From Candidatus Peribacteria bacterium RIFCSPHIGHO2_01_FULL_51_35 (lineage in GTDB: Bacteria > Patescibacteriota > Gracilibacteria > Peribacterales > Peribacteraceae), in NCBI GenBank assembly GCA_001787535.1, contig MFXP01000004.1, positions 1 to 64,000 of the forward strand: 64,000 nucleotides of DNA, written 5' to 3'. Under the pieces are notes generated by a model. The model worked only from the letters and a program-made list of their open reading frames with translations, was not told where the DNA came from and did no database searches. This document shows positions 37,257-46,047 of the stretch, in pieces; positions within the stretch are counted from its first letter, which is position 1; each line of letters starts with the position of its first letter. The translations under genes and the position numbers were made by a program.

Positions 37257-38464
37257 CAACGGACAATGTACAATGGACAACGTGTCAGTTTTCAATTGTC
37301 CATTGTCCATTTTCTCTCCACTTCTTGAATAACACGTCGCAACCTAAAGGCACAATTCTTCTGATCTCTCCTTACTGGAAAGAAGACCATCGCTGGATGG
37401 TGAGTTCTGTGAAGCTTGCGGAGCTTTGGCAAAGGATCGGATACAAGATCGTTGTTGTATGCATGAGCAAAAGTACGGGCGTGGATGTCGTGTCGGATAC
37501 ACTCACCATCCACCGTCGCAAAGATTTCTTTCTGCCCGATCCCTGGAACTACGGCATTGCGTTGGGATTTTCCGGTTATGTGCGACGGCTCGAAAAACAG
37601 ATCAAACCAGATCTCATCATCGTCAATAAACTCCTCTTCTGGACATCGCTTGTGACAGTGCCGCTCCGTCTGCGAGGCAAACGCGTGCTACTGCTGACCG
37701 ATGCCTTCGTCGGCATGACGTGGCAACCGCGTGCATTGCTTCCGAAGATCGTCATGGCGATGGGCGCATGGACGGTAGGTTGGACAATTCTTCTTGCCGC
37801 CTCGCGCGTCGTTACGTTCCACCCACAACCGCCGCAATTATTAAAACGGCTTGGCATTGCAAAGAAGACGAGTGTGATTCCGACGGGGATCGATCCAACA
37901 AACTTTGAAGAGCAGAGAGCAGAAAGCAGAGAGCAGAAAGTTTCGATCACATACATTGGGAGATTAGAATCTGTGAAAGGTGTGGACGATTATTTGGCTG
38001 CAGCAGCATCTTTACTGGCATCACATCCTGAGATGAATGTTCGAGTCGTGGGATGGTATAAAAAAAATCATCCACTTGTCGCTGCATACGGAAATCGTGT
38101 CACGTTCACGGGATTGCGACATGACATCCCTGCAGTTCTCGCGGAGACGGACATCTTCGTGCTTCCCAGTTACAGCGAGGGGCTTTCGAATGCCCTCATG
38201 GAAGCCATGGCCAGTGGTTGTGCGTGCATTGCAAGCGATGTGGGCGGCAACCGGTTCCTCATTCAGAACGGCATCTCCGGCTTGCTCTTCCCCGCAGGGG
38301 ATAGGGAAGCACTGGCAGCACACATCCGCAGACTTCTGGAGGACACGGCAAAGAGAGAATCCTTGGGGAAAGCTGCGCGAAGAAGAATTGATGAACAGTT
38401 CTCATGGAATGTGGTTTCGAGGCAGTATCAGAGCCTTTTTAAGGAGTTGGAATCTAGAAGCTGA
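37253..38464 (+). CDS. Glycosyltransferase family 4 (start uncertain; the N-terminal about 20 codons lie in a period-7 array)
   Basis: ILLISPYWKEDHRWMVSSVKLAELWQRIGYKIVVV..LPSYSEGLSNALMEAMASGCACIASDVGGNRFLIQNGISGLL. Confidence 0.92.
   Translation: MTTDNVQWTTCQFSIVHCPFSLHFLNNTSQPKGTILLISPYWKEDHRWMVSSVKLAELWQRIGYKIVVVCMSKSTGVDVVSDTLTIHRRKDFFLPDPWNYGIALGFSGYVRRLEKQIKPDLIIVNKLLFWTSLVTVPLRLRGKRVLLLTDAFVGMTWQPRALLPKIVMAMGAWTVGWTILLAASRVVTFHPQPPQLLKRLGIAKKTSVIPTGIDPTNFEEQRAESREQKVSITYIGRLESVKGVDDYLAAAASLLASHPEMNVRVVGWYKKNHPLVAAYGNRVTFTGLRHDIPAVLAETDIFVLPSYSEGLSNALMEAMASGCACIASDVGGNRFLIQNGISGLLFPAGDREALAAHIRRLLEDTAKRESLGKAARRRIDEQFSWNVVSRQYQSLFKELESRS
37255..37312. repeat. Inverted period-7 array
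   Basis: GACAACG GACAATG TACAATG GACAACG .. CAATTGT CCATTGT CCATTTT. Confidence 0.85.
37911..37940 (+). repeat. Period-7 array inside the GT4 gene
   Basis: AGCAGAG AGCAGAA AGCAGAG AGCAGAA AG. Confidence 0.85.
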
Positions 38465-38513
38465 GGAGCGGCCATACCTGGCCGCGAGTCGCGGGCAAGT
38501 ATGCCCGCTCCTT
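38463..38513. repeat. Cloverleaf-like palindromic element, copy 2
   Basis: GGAGC-GGCCATACCTGGCC-GCGAGTCGC-GGGCAAGTATGCCC-GCTCC, beginning within the stop codon of the GT4 gene. Confidence 0.9.
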
Positions 38514-38539
38514 TGTTTGATCTGCTACCATAGGAAACC

Positions 38540-39595
38540 ATGCATAGGAATATAGTGATCCTCTCCACCTTCTTCACTCCTTTTCGGAGTGGTGCAGAAG
38601 CATGTGTGGAAGAAGTGTCGCGTGTTCTCAAAGATCGCTATGACATCACGATCATTACTGCACGCTTGCGTCACGATCTTCCAAAAAAAGATTCCTTGCA
38701 TGGGGTGAATGTCATTCGAGTCGGTTTCGGCATCCCATTTGATAAATGGCTGTTTCCTTTTTCTGCAGCGGTGAAAGCACATGCATTGCACCCTGTAATT
38801 ATCCATGCAGTTCTCGAAACCTTCGCAGGATTAGCGCTTTCCTTCTGCCGCATGACTGTTCCGAAAGCGCGCAAACTCCTTACTCTTCAAACAACGAATC
38901 GAACGTTTTTAAAGAAGCACGTGATCCGCAGTGCTGACAGGGTGACGGCCATCAGTTCAGTGCTACAACAAGTAGCTCAATCCTACGGGCGCGAAGCAGT
39001 AGTGATCCCAAACGGACTTCGCCTGGCGGATATTCCCGTCACGGAAAAGATTCCGGGAAGGATTCTTTTTGTCGGTCGCTTGGAAAAAATGAAAGGAGTC
39101 GACGTTTTGCTCAAAGCATTTGCCGCACTTCCAACACTGGCACGCGAACAAGCGAGTCTGCGCATCGTGGGTGATGGTTCCGAACGATCAGCCCTGGAAG
39201 CACTCGCGCGCGATCTGAAGATTACGGATCGCGTTTCATTTCTTGGCTATGTTCCGACTCCCGCCGTCTACCACGAATTCGCGGAAGCAGAGATTTTCTG
39301 CGGGCTTTCCCGCAGCGAAGCGCTCGGGAATGTGTTTCTGGAAGCACAAGCTGCCCGCTGTGCCGTGATTGCCACGAAAGTCGGGGGCATTCCGGACATT
39401 ATCAAAGACCGTGCGACAGGACTCCTGGTGCCACCCGACGATGCGGATGGAGCACGCAATGCCATCGAAACATGCCTCATCGACCGCAGCCTTGCCATGA
39501 AACTGGCGGCCGCCGGAAAATTCCACGCGCAGGAATACGACTGGCGTTCCATCGCGGAGCGGTATGCAGAAGTGTACGAAGAAGTGTTGTCTTAA
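38540..39595 (+). CDS. Glycosyltransferase family 4
   Basis: GRILFVGRLEKMKGVDVLLKAFAAL..FCGLSRSEALGNVFLEAQAARCAVIATKVGGIPDII. Confidence 0.94.
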   Translation: MHRNIVILSTFFTPFRSGAEACVEEVSRVLKDRYDITIITARLRHDLPKKDSLHGVNVIRVGFGIPFDKWLFPFSAAVKAHALHPVIIHAVLETFAGLALSFCRMTVPKARKLLTLQTTNRTFLKKHVIRSADRVTAISSVLQQVAQSYGREAVVIPNGLRLADIPVTEKIPGRILFVGRLEKMKGVDVLLKAFAALPTLAREQASLRIVGDGSERSALEALARDLKITDRVSFLGYVPTPAVYHEFAEAEIFCGLSRSEALGNVFLEAQAARCAVIATKVGGIPDIIKDRATGLLVPPDDADGARNAIETCLIDRSLAMKLAAAGKFHAQEYDWRSIAERYAEVYEEVLS

Positions 39596-39852
39596 CCGTT
39601 CTGGACGCGTGAAGCGACAATAGGTCCTATTGAATGCCGCTCGGCATCTGCACGCTGATCGATATACGCTGCTCCAGCCAGGCGCTGTCTTTGTTCAGTC
39701 TCATCTTGCATTCGTGCCATTGCAGCTAGGCGATCCAATGCTTGCTGGTGATTGTCACCTTGCATTCTGAAGACTGCATATGCAGCGCTATCCCCCGGAA
39801 TCAATAATCTGCCAACGAGTTCGGAGTTATCGGGTGAAGGAGTTTCGCTCAT
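39592..39852 (-). CDS. Hypothetical protein (86 aa)
   Basis: ATGA-type overlap with the downstream end of rmlA; MSETPSPDNSELVGRLLIPGDSAAYAVFRMQ. Confidence 0.55.
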   Translation of the reverse strand: MSETPSPDNSELVGRLLIPGDSAAYAVFRMQGDNHQQALDRLAAMARMQDETEQRQRLAGAAYIDQRADAERHSIGPIVASRVQNG

Positions 39853-40631
39853 ATGGCGAGAGGGGAAGAAGACTTTTTTGAAGTTTTAGAAACGATGCTT
39901 CTGTTTTTCACATTCTGGATGTCTGCGATCTTCCGCTCTCGCACGAGCACCGAAGCTTTGTGCAGACTTTCAAACGTTCCGGCGTCGATCCAGTGGTCTT
40001 GCAAGACGGTGGCCTTGAGCTGTCCTTCTTTCAAATACCATCCGCTGACCTCCGTGATCTCCAGCTCGCCGCGTGTGGAGGGTTTCATGTCGCGGATCAC
40101 CTGGAAGCAGCGTGCGTCATAGACGTAGCAACCTGTCGCAGCCAATTTGCTCTTGGGTTTCAGCGGCTTTTCCTCAATGGAGATCACTTTGTCGTTCTTC
40201 ATCTCCACGACGCCGAAACGTTCTGCATCGGGCACTTCCTTTACGAAGATGTGACCGCCGGTCTTGAAATTTTTGATCGCTATCGAGAGATCATCGAAGT
40301 AAATGTTGTCGCCGAGGATGGCACAGACGTTGTCGCCCTCGGCAAATTCCTCTGCGAGACCAAGAGCTTGGGCAATGCCGCCTGCCCGCTCCTGTACCTT
40401 GTAGGAGAAGTCGCAACCGAAACGATCTCCACTTCCAAGAAAGCTTGCCATCTGGTCTATGTGTTCCGTTCCGGAAATGATGACGATTTCCCGAATGCCC
40501 GCCTTCACCAGAACTTCCAACGGATAGTGGATGAGGGGTTGGTCGTACACGGGGAGAAGACTTTTATTCGTAATCTCTGTCAGAGGTCGAAGCCTGGTAC
40601 CCGTTCCGCCGCAGATGAGAACACCTTTCAT
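39849..40631 (-). CDS. rmlA: Glucose-1-phosphate thymidylyltransferase-like nucleotidyltransferase
   Basis: MKGVLICGGTGTRLRPLTEITNKSLLPVYDQPLIHYPLEVLVKAGIREIVIISG..CAILGDNIYFDD. Confidence 0.93.
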   Translation of the reverse strand: MKGVLICGGTGTRLRPLTEITNKSLLPVYDQPLIHYPLEVLVKAGIREIVIISGTEHIDQMASFLGSGDRFGCDFSYKVQERAGGIAQALGLAEEFAEGDNVCAILGDNIYFDDLSIAIKNFKTGGHIFVKEVPDAERFGVVEMKNDKVISIEEKPLKPKSKLAATGCYVYDARCFQVIRDMKPSTRGELEITEVSGWYLKEGQLKATVLQDHWIDAGTFESLHKASVLVRERKIADIQNVKNRSIVSKTSKKSSSPLAI

Positions 40632-40702
40632 AGGGGAATTGACAAAGGGGAAATTATAGTGCCTTTTGTATTGTGAAGCAAGCTCATTCTACAGGCTAAA
40701 TA

Positions 40703-40734
40703 CCGAAGCGGAAGATCGCGATCTTCCGCTTCGG
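40703..40734. repeat. Perfect 32-nt palindrome in the rmlA-rmlB divergent spacer
   Basis: CCGAAGCGGAAGATCGCGATCTTCCGCTTCGG. Confidence 0.9.
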
Positions 40735-40755
40735 GGATGTTGTATTATTCCTCGG

Positions 40756-41721
40756 ATGAATCTCCTTGTTACCGGCGGTGCCGGCTTCATTGGCTCCCAT
40801 TTTGTTCTGCGGCACAAGAAGCAGTTTCCCGATGACCTCATCGTCGTTGTGGACAGGCTGACGTACGCAGGCAACAAAAAGTTCTTGGAGCCTGTGCTTT
40901 CCACCATCCGTTTCGTCCAAGAGGACATCGTGGATTATGAAGTGATGGCGGAACTCGTAAAAAAATATGCCATTGATGTCATCGTCAACTTTGCAGCAGA
41001 GACACATGTCGACCGATCGATTAAAAATTCCGTTCCGTTCATTCATACGAATATTTTGGGTGTGCAAAGTCTTATCGAAGTCTGCAAAACGAATCCCCAG
41101 GTGAAATTGTTCCACATTTCCACCGATGAAGTCTTTGGGGATTTGGAGGATGACGATCCTCCTTTTAAAATAGGAGATGCGCTGAATCCCAGTTCTCCGT
41201 ATGCGGCATCCAAGGCTGCGGGAGAGATGCTTCTGCAGGCCGCCATGCGGACGTACAAGATAAAAGCATGCGTCTCGCGCTGCACCAATAACTACGGCCC
41301 GCATCAGGATGATGAGAAATTTATCCCAACGGTGATCCGCTCTGCCATGCAGAATAAACCCGTGCCGATTTACGCGCAGGGCAAGAACAAGCGTGACTGG
41401 CTGTATGTGGAAGACCACTGCGATGCGCTGGAATTGATTCTGCAAACGCCGTGGGCATTTTGGGATGACAAGCTGGAGAGCGGACACTTCTTCCAAATTT
41501 CCGCCGATGACGAACAGCAGAACATCGATGTCGCAAAAATGATCTTAAAAGTTCTCGGCAAACCGGAATCACTGCTTACTTTTGTTGCAGATCGCCCCGG
41601 ACATGACTGGCGTTACGCGCTGGATTCCTCCGCACTGCGCAAACTCGGCTGGAAACCGAAAGTCAGCTTCGAGGAGGGGATCAAACGGACGGTGGAGTGG
41701 TTCAACTCAAAAAAAATCTAA
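40756..41721 (+). CDS. rmlB: dTDP-glucose 4,6-dehydratase
   Basis: MNLLVTGGAGFIGSHFVLRHKKQFPDDLIVVVDRLTYAGNKKFLEPV..NFAAETHVDRSI..HISTDEVFGDLE..YAASKAAGEML. Confidence 0.95.
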   Translation: MNLLVTGGAGFIGSHFVLRHKKQFPDDLIVVVDRLTYAGNKKFLEPVLSTIRFVQEDIVDYEVMAELVKKYAIDVIVNFAAETHVDRSIKNSVPFIHTNILGVQSLIEVCKTNPQVKLFHISTDEVFGDLEDDDPPFKIGDALNPSSPYAASKAAGEMLLQAAMRTYKIKACVSRCTNNYGPHQDDEKFIPTVIRSAMQNKPVPIYAQGKNKRDWLYVEDHCDALELILQTPWAFWDDKLESGHFFQISADDEQQNIDVAKMILKVLGKPESLLTFVADRPGHDWRYALDSSALRKLGWKPKVSFEEGIKRTVEWFNSKKI

Positions 41722-42041
41722 TCATCCACATCACCTGCCAATAGGTCTAAAAGATGACGGGTTTTTTCAGACATTGGGAATGTGCTGTCTAAGAATTGAA
41801 GTATTTCTTCACGCGGCTCGTCGACCAAATTTACTGAGGAGTTATGCAATAAGTTGGCTTTCCATGAGCCAAGTTTCCACTGAATGTCTTCATCCATAAG
41901 TATTTCTTCAGGCACATCATATGTTTCAAAAATTTCTCTAACTCTCGTAATCGATCCAACCCCCAGCCAACGCACCAACTGACTTTTTGCCTCTTCAGTG
42001 GAAATAGGCTGTTTCTCTAATGAAGGAATATCCTTATCCAT
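41718..42041 (-). CDS. Hypothetical protein (107 aa)
   Basis: Convergent, overlapping the rmlB stop; MDKDIPSLEKQPISTEEAKSQLVRWLGVGSI. Confidence 0.55.
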   Translation of the reverse strand: MDKDIPSLEKQPISTEEAKSQLVRWLGVGSITRVREIFETYDVPEEILMDEDIQWKLGSWKANLLHNSSVNLVDEPREEILQFLDSTFPMSEKTRHLLDLLAGDVDD

Positions 42042-42106
42042 AAATGTTACTTTATATCACATTGTTTTAGTTGTCAACTAATGAGAGAATGAAAGGGAAA
42101 GCGACT

Positions 42107-43207
42107 ATGAAAGTTATCCTCGCAACGGGCATCTATCCTCCCGCCATTGGCGGACCTGCAACGTATGTCGCTGCACTTGCGCGGGAACTGGGTTCCAAAG
42201 ACATAGATGTGCAGGTGGTGTCGTACGGCAAAGCGAGTGCGGATCCTAAAGTTACGATGGTTTCGCTTACTGGGGGATCATTAATTCGATGGTTTCGATA
42301 TGCCGGAGCCTTGAATAAGGCAGCGCAGGATGCCGATGCAGTCATCGCGTTTTCTTCCGTGAGTGTGGGTGTGCCGCTCATTCTTGCTCGGTTGAAGCAT
42401 CCAAAGAAAATTCTTCGTCTTGGTGGAGATTTCTTTTGGGAAAGATATACGGATCGGGGAGGATCACTTAGTTTGAGAGAGTGGTATCAACAACGTTCCT
42501 TTGTAACGAGTTGCTCGTTGCTCGTTGCTCGTTTTATTCTAAAAAAGTTCGATCACGTTGTTTTTTCCACGGAGTACCAAAAGAACATCTACGAAGAATT
42601 TTATAAAGATTTGCCGCCGCACAGTGTTATCGAAAACACGTTTCCTACAAAGATCTCCTCGCATTCCATGCATTTGCTGCGCACAAGCGGCATGAAAGGA
42701 AATGTGCTCCGGTTGCTCTACTTCGGCCGTTTTGTGGGATTCAAAAATCTTCCCGCGCTCATTGCAGCGATGAAAGATCTTCCTGCAACCAAGCTCACGC
42801 TTGTCGGTGATGGACCCATGAAGAATAGGTTGCAGAAACAAGTGCGCGAACTTGGTATTATAGATCGCGTAGAGTTCCAGCCGACTGTGCACGGCGAGGA
42901 GAAACTCAAAATTTTTGCAGCACACGATGCACTGGTGATTCCTTCTGTGACAGAGCTGAGTCCGAATAGTGCATTGGAGGCGCGTAGTGCAGGACTCCCT
43001 GTCCTTCTCACAAGGGAAACGGGTTTGAACTCTGCGCTGACAGAAGGCATGTTGCTCCGCGATCTGCGCACGCTGGAAGCCATTGTTCGCGCTGTGGAAG
43101 AAGTGCGCACAAACTACGAATCGATCGCTTCGAAAGCCACAGCTGAACTCCCAAAGCGGACATGGAGTGACGTTGCAACGGAAATTCTTACTCTCGTATC
43201 ACGATGA
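42107..43207 (+). CDS. Glycosyltransferase family 4
   Basis: MKVILATGIYPPAIGGPATYVAALARELGSK..LLYFGRFVGFKNLPALIAAMKDLP..PSVTELSPNSALEARSAGLPVLLTRETG. Confidence 0.94.
   Translation: MKVILATGIYPPAIGGPATYVAALARELGSKDIDVQVVSYGKASADPKVTMVSLTGGSLIRWFRYAGALNKAAQDADAVIAFSSVSVGVPLILARLKHPKKILRLGGDFFWERYTDRGGSLSLREWYQQRSFVTSCSLLVARFILKKFDHVVFSTEYQKNIYEEFYKDLPPHSVIENTFPTKISSHSMHLLRTSGMKGNVLRLLYFGRFVGFKNLPALIAAMKDLPATKLTLVGDGPMKNRLQKQVRELGIIDRVEFQPTVHGEEKLKIFAAHDALVIPSVTELSPNSALEARSAGLPVLLTRETGLNSALTEGMLLRDLRTLEAIVRAVEEVRTNYESIASKATAELPKRTWSDVATEILTLVSR
42503..42534 (+). repeat. Period-7 array inside the GT4 gene
   Basis: GTAACGA GTTGCTC GTTGCTC GTTGCTC GTTTTAT. Confidence 0.85.
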
Positions 43208-44319
43208 AACTTTTGATGATCAGCGGGGACAGATCCATTCTCCAAGGAAAGAAAGGGGCGTTCTTTTATACGTTGGAAGAGTTTTCGAAGCATTGGGACC
43301 AGATTGATGTCATTTGTCCGAAAGTGCCAAGTGCCAAAGGCAAAGTGCCAAGTCCTTTTTCGAATGTGCATTTCCATCCGAATCCTGGGGGGTTGCTCTC
43401 TCAGCCATTCTGGATCCTCAAAAAAGGAAAAGAACTCATTGCCGCGTGTCGTCACGACGTGATGACAGTGCATGAGTATCCGCCGTTTTATAATGGCTTG
43501 GGTGCGCGGAAACTCGCCAAGAGCACGGGGATCCTATACATGATCGAAGTGCACCACATTGTGGGGTACCCCGTTGCTGCATCATTTATAGAACTCATCG
43601 GACGATGGATGTCGCGTTTCTGGATTCCTGCCAGCGCGGCATCTGCGAAAGCAGTGCGCATCGTGAGCCTGGAAATAGAACCTGTGCTCATGCGGTGGGG
43701 AATCCCCGAGGAGAAAATTCGCGTTCTCTCCTCTTTCTATCTGGATCGTGAAGCATTGCGGCAGGATCCATCCATCCAAAAGAAGTACGATCTCGTCTTT
43801 TGCGCGCGGCTTGTTGCGAATAAAGGATGGCGCGAACTCTTGGAAGCAGTTGCCAAGCTTCCTGCGGTTACACTTCTCATCATCGGAGATGGACCGGATC
43901 GCAAAGCGCTGGAAGCGAAGGTGAGAACGTTGCATCTTTCAGATCGCGTGCATGTCTCCGGATGGTTGGCGACAAAAGAAGATGTGTATCGTGCCCTTCA
44001 ATCCGGAAAGATCTTCGTGATGAATTCCTCCAGCGAAGGAGGTCCAAGAGTGGCTCTGGAAGCCATGGCGTTAGGACTCCCCATCATCTGCACCAACGTA
44101 GGCATCATGCCGATAGCTGTGGAAGAGGGCGCGAACGGCATCTTCACGAGCGGCGCGTCGGAGGATCTAGCGCAAAAGATCCGGCTGCTGCTGGGAGATG
44201 TCACACTTCGCGAGAAGATTGCAAAAGAAGCATCCACGGTCATCAATCTCTTTGAACGGAAAGAACTCATTAAGAATTATGCGGAATTTCTCCAGGAACT
44301 TCCCACGTTGCGTTCATGA
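43204..44319 (+). CDS. Glycosyltransferase family 4
   Basis: KYDLVFCARLVANKGWRELLEAVAKLP..MNSSSEGGPRVALEAMALGLPIICTNVGIMP. Confidence 0.94.
   Translation: MKLLMISGDRSILQGKKGAFFYTLEEFSKHWDQIDVICPKVPSAKGKVPSPFSNVHFHPNPGGLLSQPFWILKKGKELIAACRHDVMTVHEYPPFYNGLGARKLAKSTGILYMIEVHHIVGYPVAASFIELIGRWMSRFWIPASAASAKAVRIVSLEIEPVLMRWGIPEEKIRVLSSFYLDREALRQDPSIQKKYDLVFCARLVANKGWRELLEAVAKLPAVTLLIIGDGPDRKALEAKVRTLHLSDRVHVSGWLATKEDVYRALQSGKIFVMNSSSEGGPRVALEAMALGLPIICTNVGIMPIAVEEGANGIFTSGASEDLAQKIRLLLGDVTLREKIAKEASTVINLFERKELIKNYAEFLQELPTLRS
43322..43356 (+). repeat. Period-7 array inside the GT4 gene
   Basis: AAGTGCC AAGTGCC AAAGGCA AAGTGCC AAGTCCT. Confidence 0.85.
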
Positions 44320-45326
44320 AGTTGCTCATCGTCACTCAGAAGGCGGATAAAACAGATCCCGTGCTGGGGTTCTTCCACCGCTGGGTGGAGGAATTTGCGA
44401 AACACTGCGAACACGTCACGGTGATCGCACAGTCTGTGGGGGCACACCAGCTTCCCACGAACGTGACAGTGCTCTCTTTGGAAAAAGAGAAGGGTATCTC
44501 TCGTACACAGCAGATCCTGCGATTCTGGCGGCTCCTGTGGATCCATAGAGGCAACTACGATGTCGTGTTCGTGCACATGGTGCCGCTATGGATCGTCCTC
44601 GGCGCGCCTTTTTGGATCCTGCTTCAGAAGAGGATGTACCTGTGGTACGAAGCACGCGGCGCACGATGGCCGCTCAAATTCGCGCTACTTGTCGTGCGCA
44701 AAGTGTTCAGTGCGTCCAAGCATGGCATGCCGATTGCCACAACAAAGAGCGTGATCACGGGACATGGCATCGATACCGATCGTCACTCTCCCGGAGAAGA
44801 GGAGCGGGAGAGAGGGCTGCTTGTCACTGTCAGCAGGATCACGCGCGCAAAGAAGTTGCAGGTGCTGGTGAATGCATTGGCGGAATTGCCCAAAGAATTT
44901 CATCTCACCATCGTCGGAGGACCCATCACGGAAGACGACCATCATGTTCTTACGGATTTAAAAGAATCCATCGCACGAAAAGATCTGAAAGCACGCGTCA
45001 CCATCCAAAGCTTGTCGCCAAAGCATGTGTTGCCACTCCTGAAACGCGCAGAGGCGTTTATCCACGCCAGTGAAACAAGCCTGGATAAATCCATTCTGGA
45101 GGCAGTCGCCTGCGGATGCCTCACACTTTCCAGCGGCGCTGCAGCCGAGGCCATCTTGCCTCCCATCTTGCGGCCATCCGAAGCCCGTTTTGCGGAACAG
45201 ATTCAGCATGTCCTTTCATTGTCCGATGCGGAGAAGGATCGACTGAGAAAGGAATTGCGAGAAAAGGTTGTACGGGAACATTCATTGCCCCGCCTTATTG
45301 GGCGTCTCGTAAAAGAGATGGAATAA
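44316..45326 (+). CDS. Glycosyltransferase family 4
   Basis: MKLLIVTQKADKTDPVLGFFHRWVEEFAKHCEHVTVIAQ..LVTVSRITRAKKLQVLVNALAELP. Confidence 0.93.
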   Translation: MKLLIVTQKADKTDPVLGFFHRWVEEFAKHCEHVTVIAQSVGAHQLPTNVTVLSLEKEKGISRTQQILRFWRLLWIHRGNYDVVFVHMVPLWIVLGAPFWILLQKRMYLWYEARGARWPLKFALLVVRKVFSASKHGMPIATTKSVITGHGIDTDRHSPGEEERERGLLVTVSRITRAKKLQVLVNALAELPKEFHLTIVGGPITEDDHHVLTDLKESIARKDLKARVTIQSLSPKHVLPLLKRAEAFIHASETSLDKSILEAVACGCLTLSSGAAAEAILPPILRPSEARFAEQIQHVLSLSDAEKDRLRKELREKVVREHSLPRLIGRLVKEME

Positions 45327-45340
45327 GGTAGACTTTGGCT

Positions 45341-46045
45341 ATGCAGCCGCGTTTGAGCATCATCATGCCGATTTTTAACGAGGAGCGAACGCTTCCGGAG
45401 ATCATTCGGCGTGTTGTCACGGCATGCCCGTTTGCCGAAATCATCTTCGTGAACGACGGCTCCACCGATCGCTCGCTTGAAATTGCTCGAAGCTTGGCTC
45501 GTCCGACGGACACCGTGCTCACGAAAGAGAACGGTGGCAAAGGCTCTGCCGTGCGCATGGGATATGCCTACACAAAGGGAATCTATGTGATCGTGCAGGA
45601 TGCGGATTTGGAATATAACCCTGCGGAAATCATTCCGATGCTGGAGCGTGCCGAGCGGGAGAATCTTCCGGCGATCATGGGCTCGCGGCGCATTTTGAAA
45701 CAACGCCAGTACACGCACATCAAGTACTACATCGGCGGGACAGTGCTCACGTGGATCTTTAATGGCCTGTATGGAACCCGCCTCAGCGACCAGCCCAACT
45801 GCTACAAAATGGTTCGCCGAGACATCTTAGCGACGCTTCCCCTCACGGAAGATGATTTTCGCCTGGATTCCGAGCTGACGGCGCTCCTTGCGCGGCGCGG
45901 CTTCCGAATTGCCGAATATCCCACCACGTATCATCCGCGTTCCGTCACGGAGGGGAAGAAGATCAATTGGAAAGACTGGTTCCGTGCCATCAAAGTCTTC
46001 ATCCGAGTGCGTTTTCTGCCTCGCAAAAAACTGCACCAGATGTAA
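45341..46045 (+). CDS. Glycosyltransferase family 2
   Basis: PRLSIIMPIFNEERTLPEIIRRVVTACPFAEIIFVNDGSTDRS..YVIVQDADLEYNPAEIIPML. Confidence 0.94.
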   Translation: MQPRLSIIMPIFNEERTLPEIIRRVVTACPFAEIIFVNDGSTDRSLEIARSLARPTDTVLTKENGGKGSAVRMGYAYTKGIYVIVQDADLEYNPAEIIPMLERAERENLPAIMGSRRILKQRQYTHIKYYIGGTVLTWIFNGLYGTRLSDQPNCYKMVRRDILATLPLTEDDFRLDSELTALLARRGFRIAEYPTTYHPRSVTEGKKINWKDWFRAIKVFIRVRFLPRKKLHQM

Positions 46046-46047
46046 CA

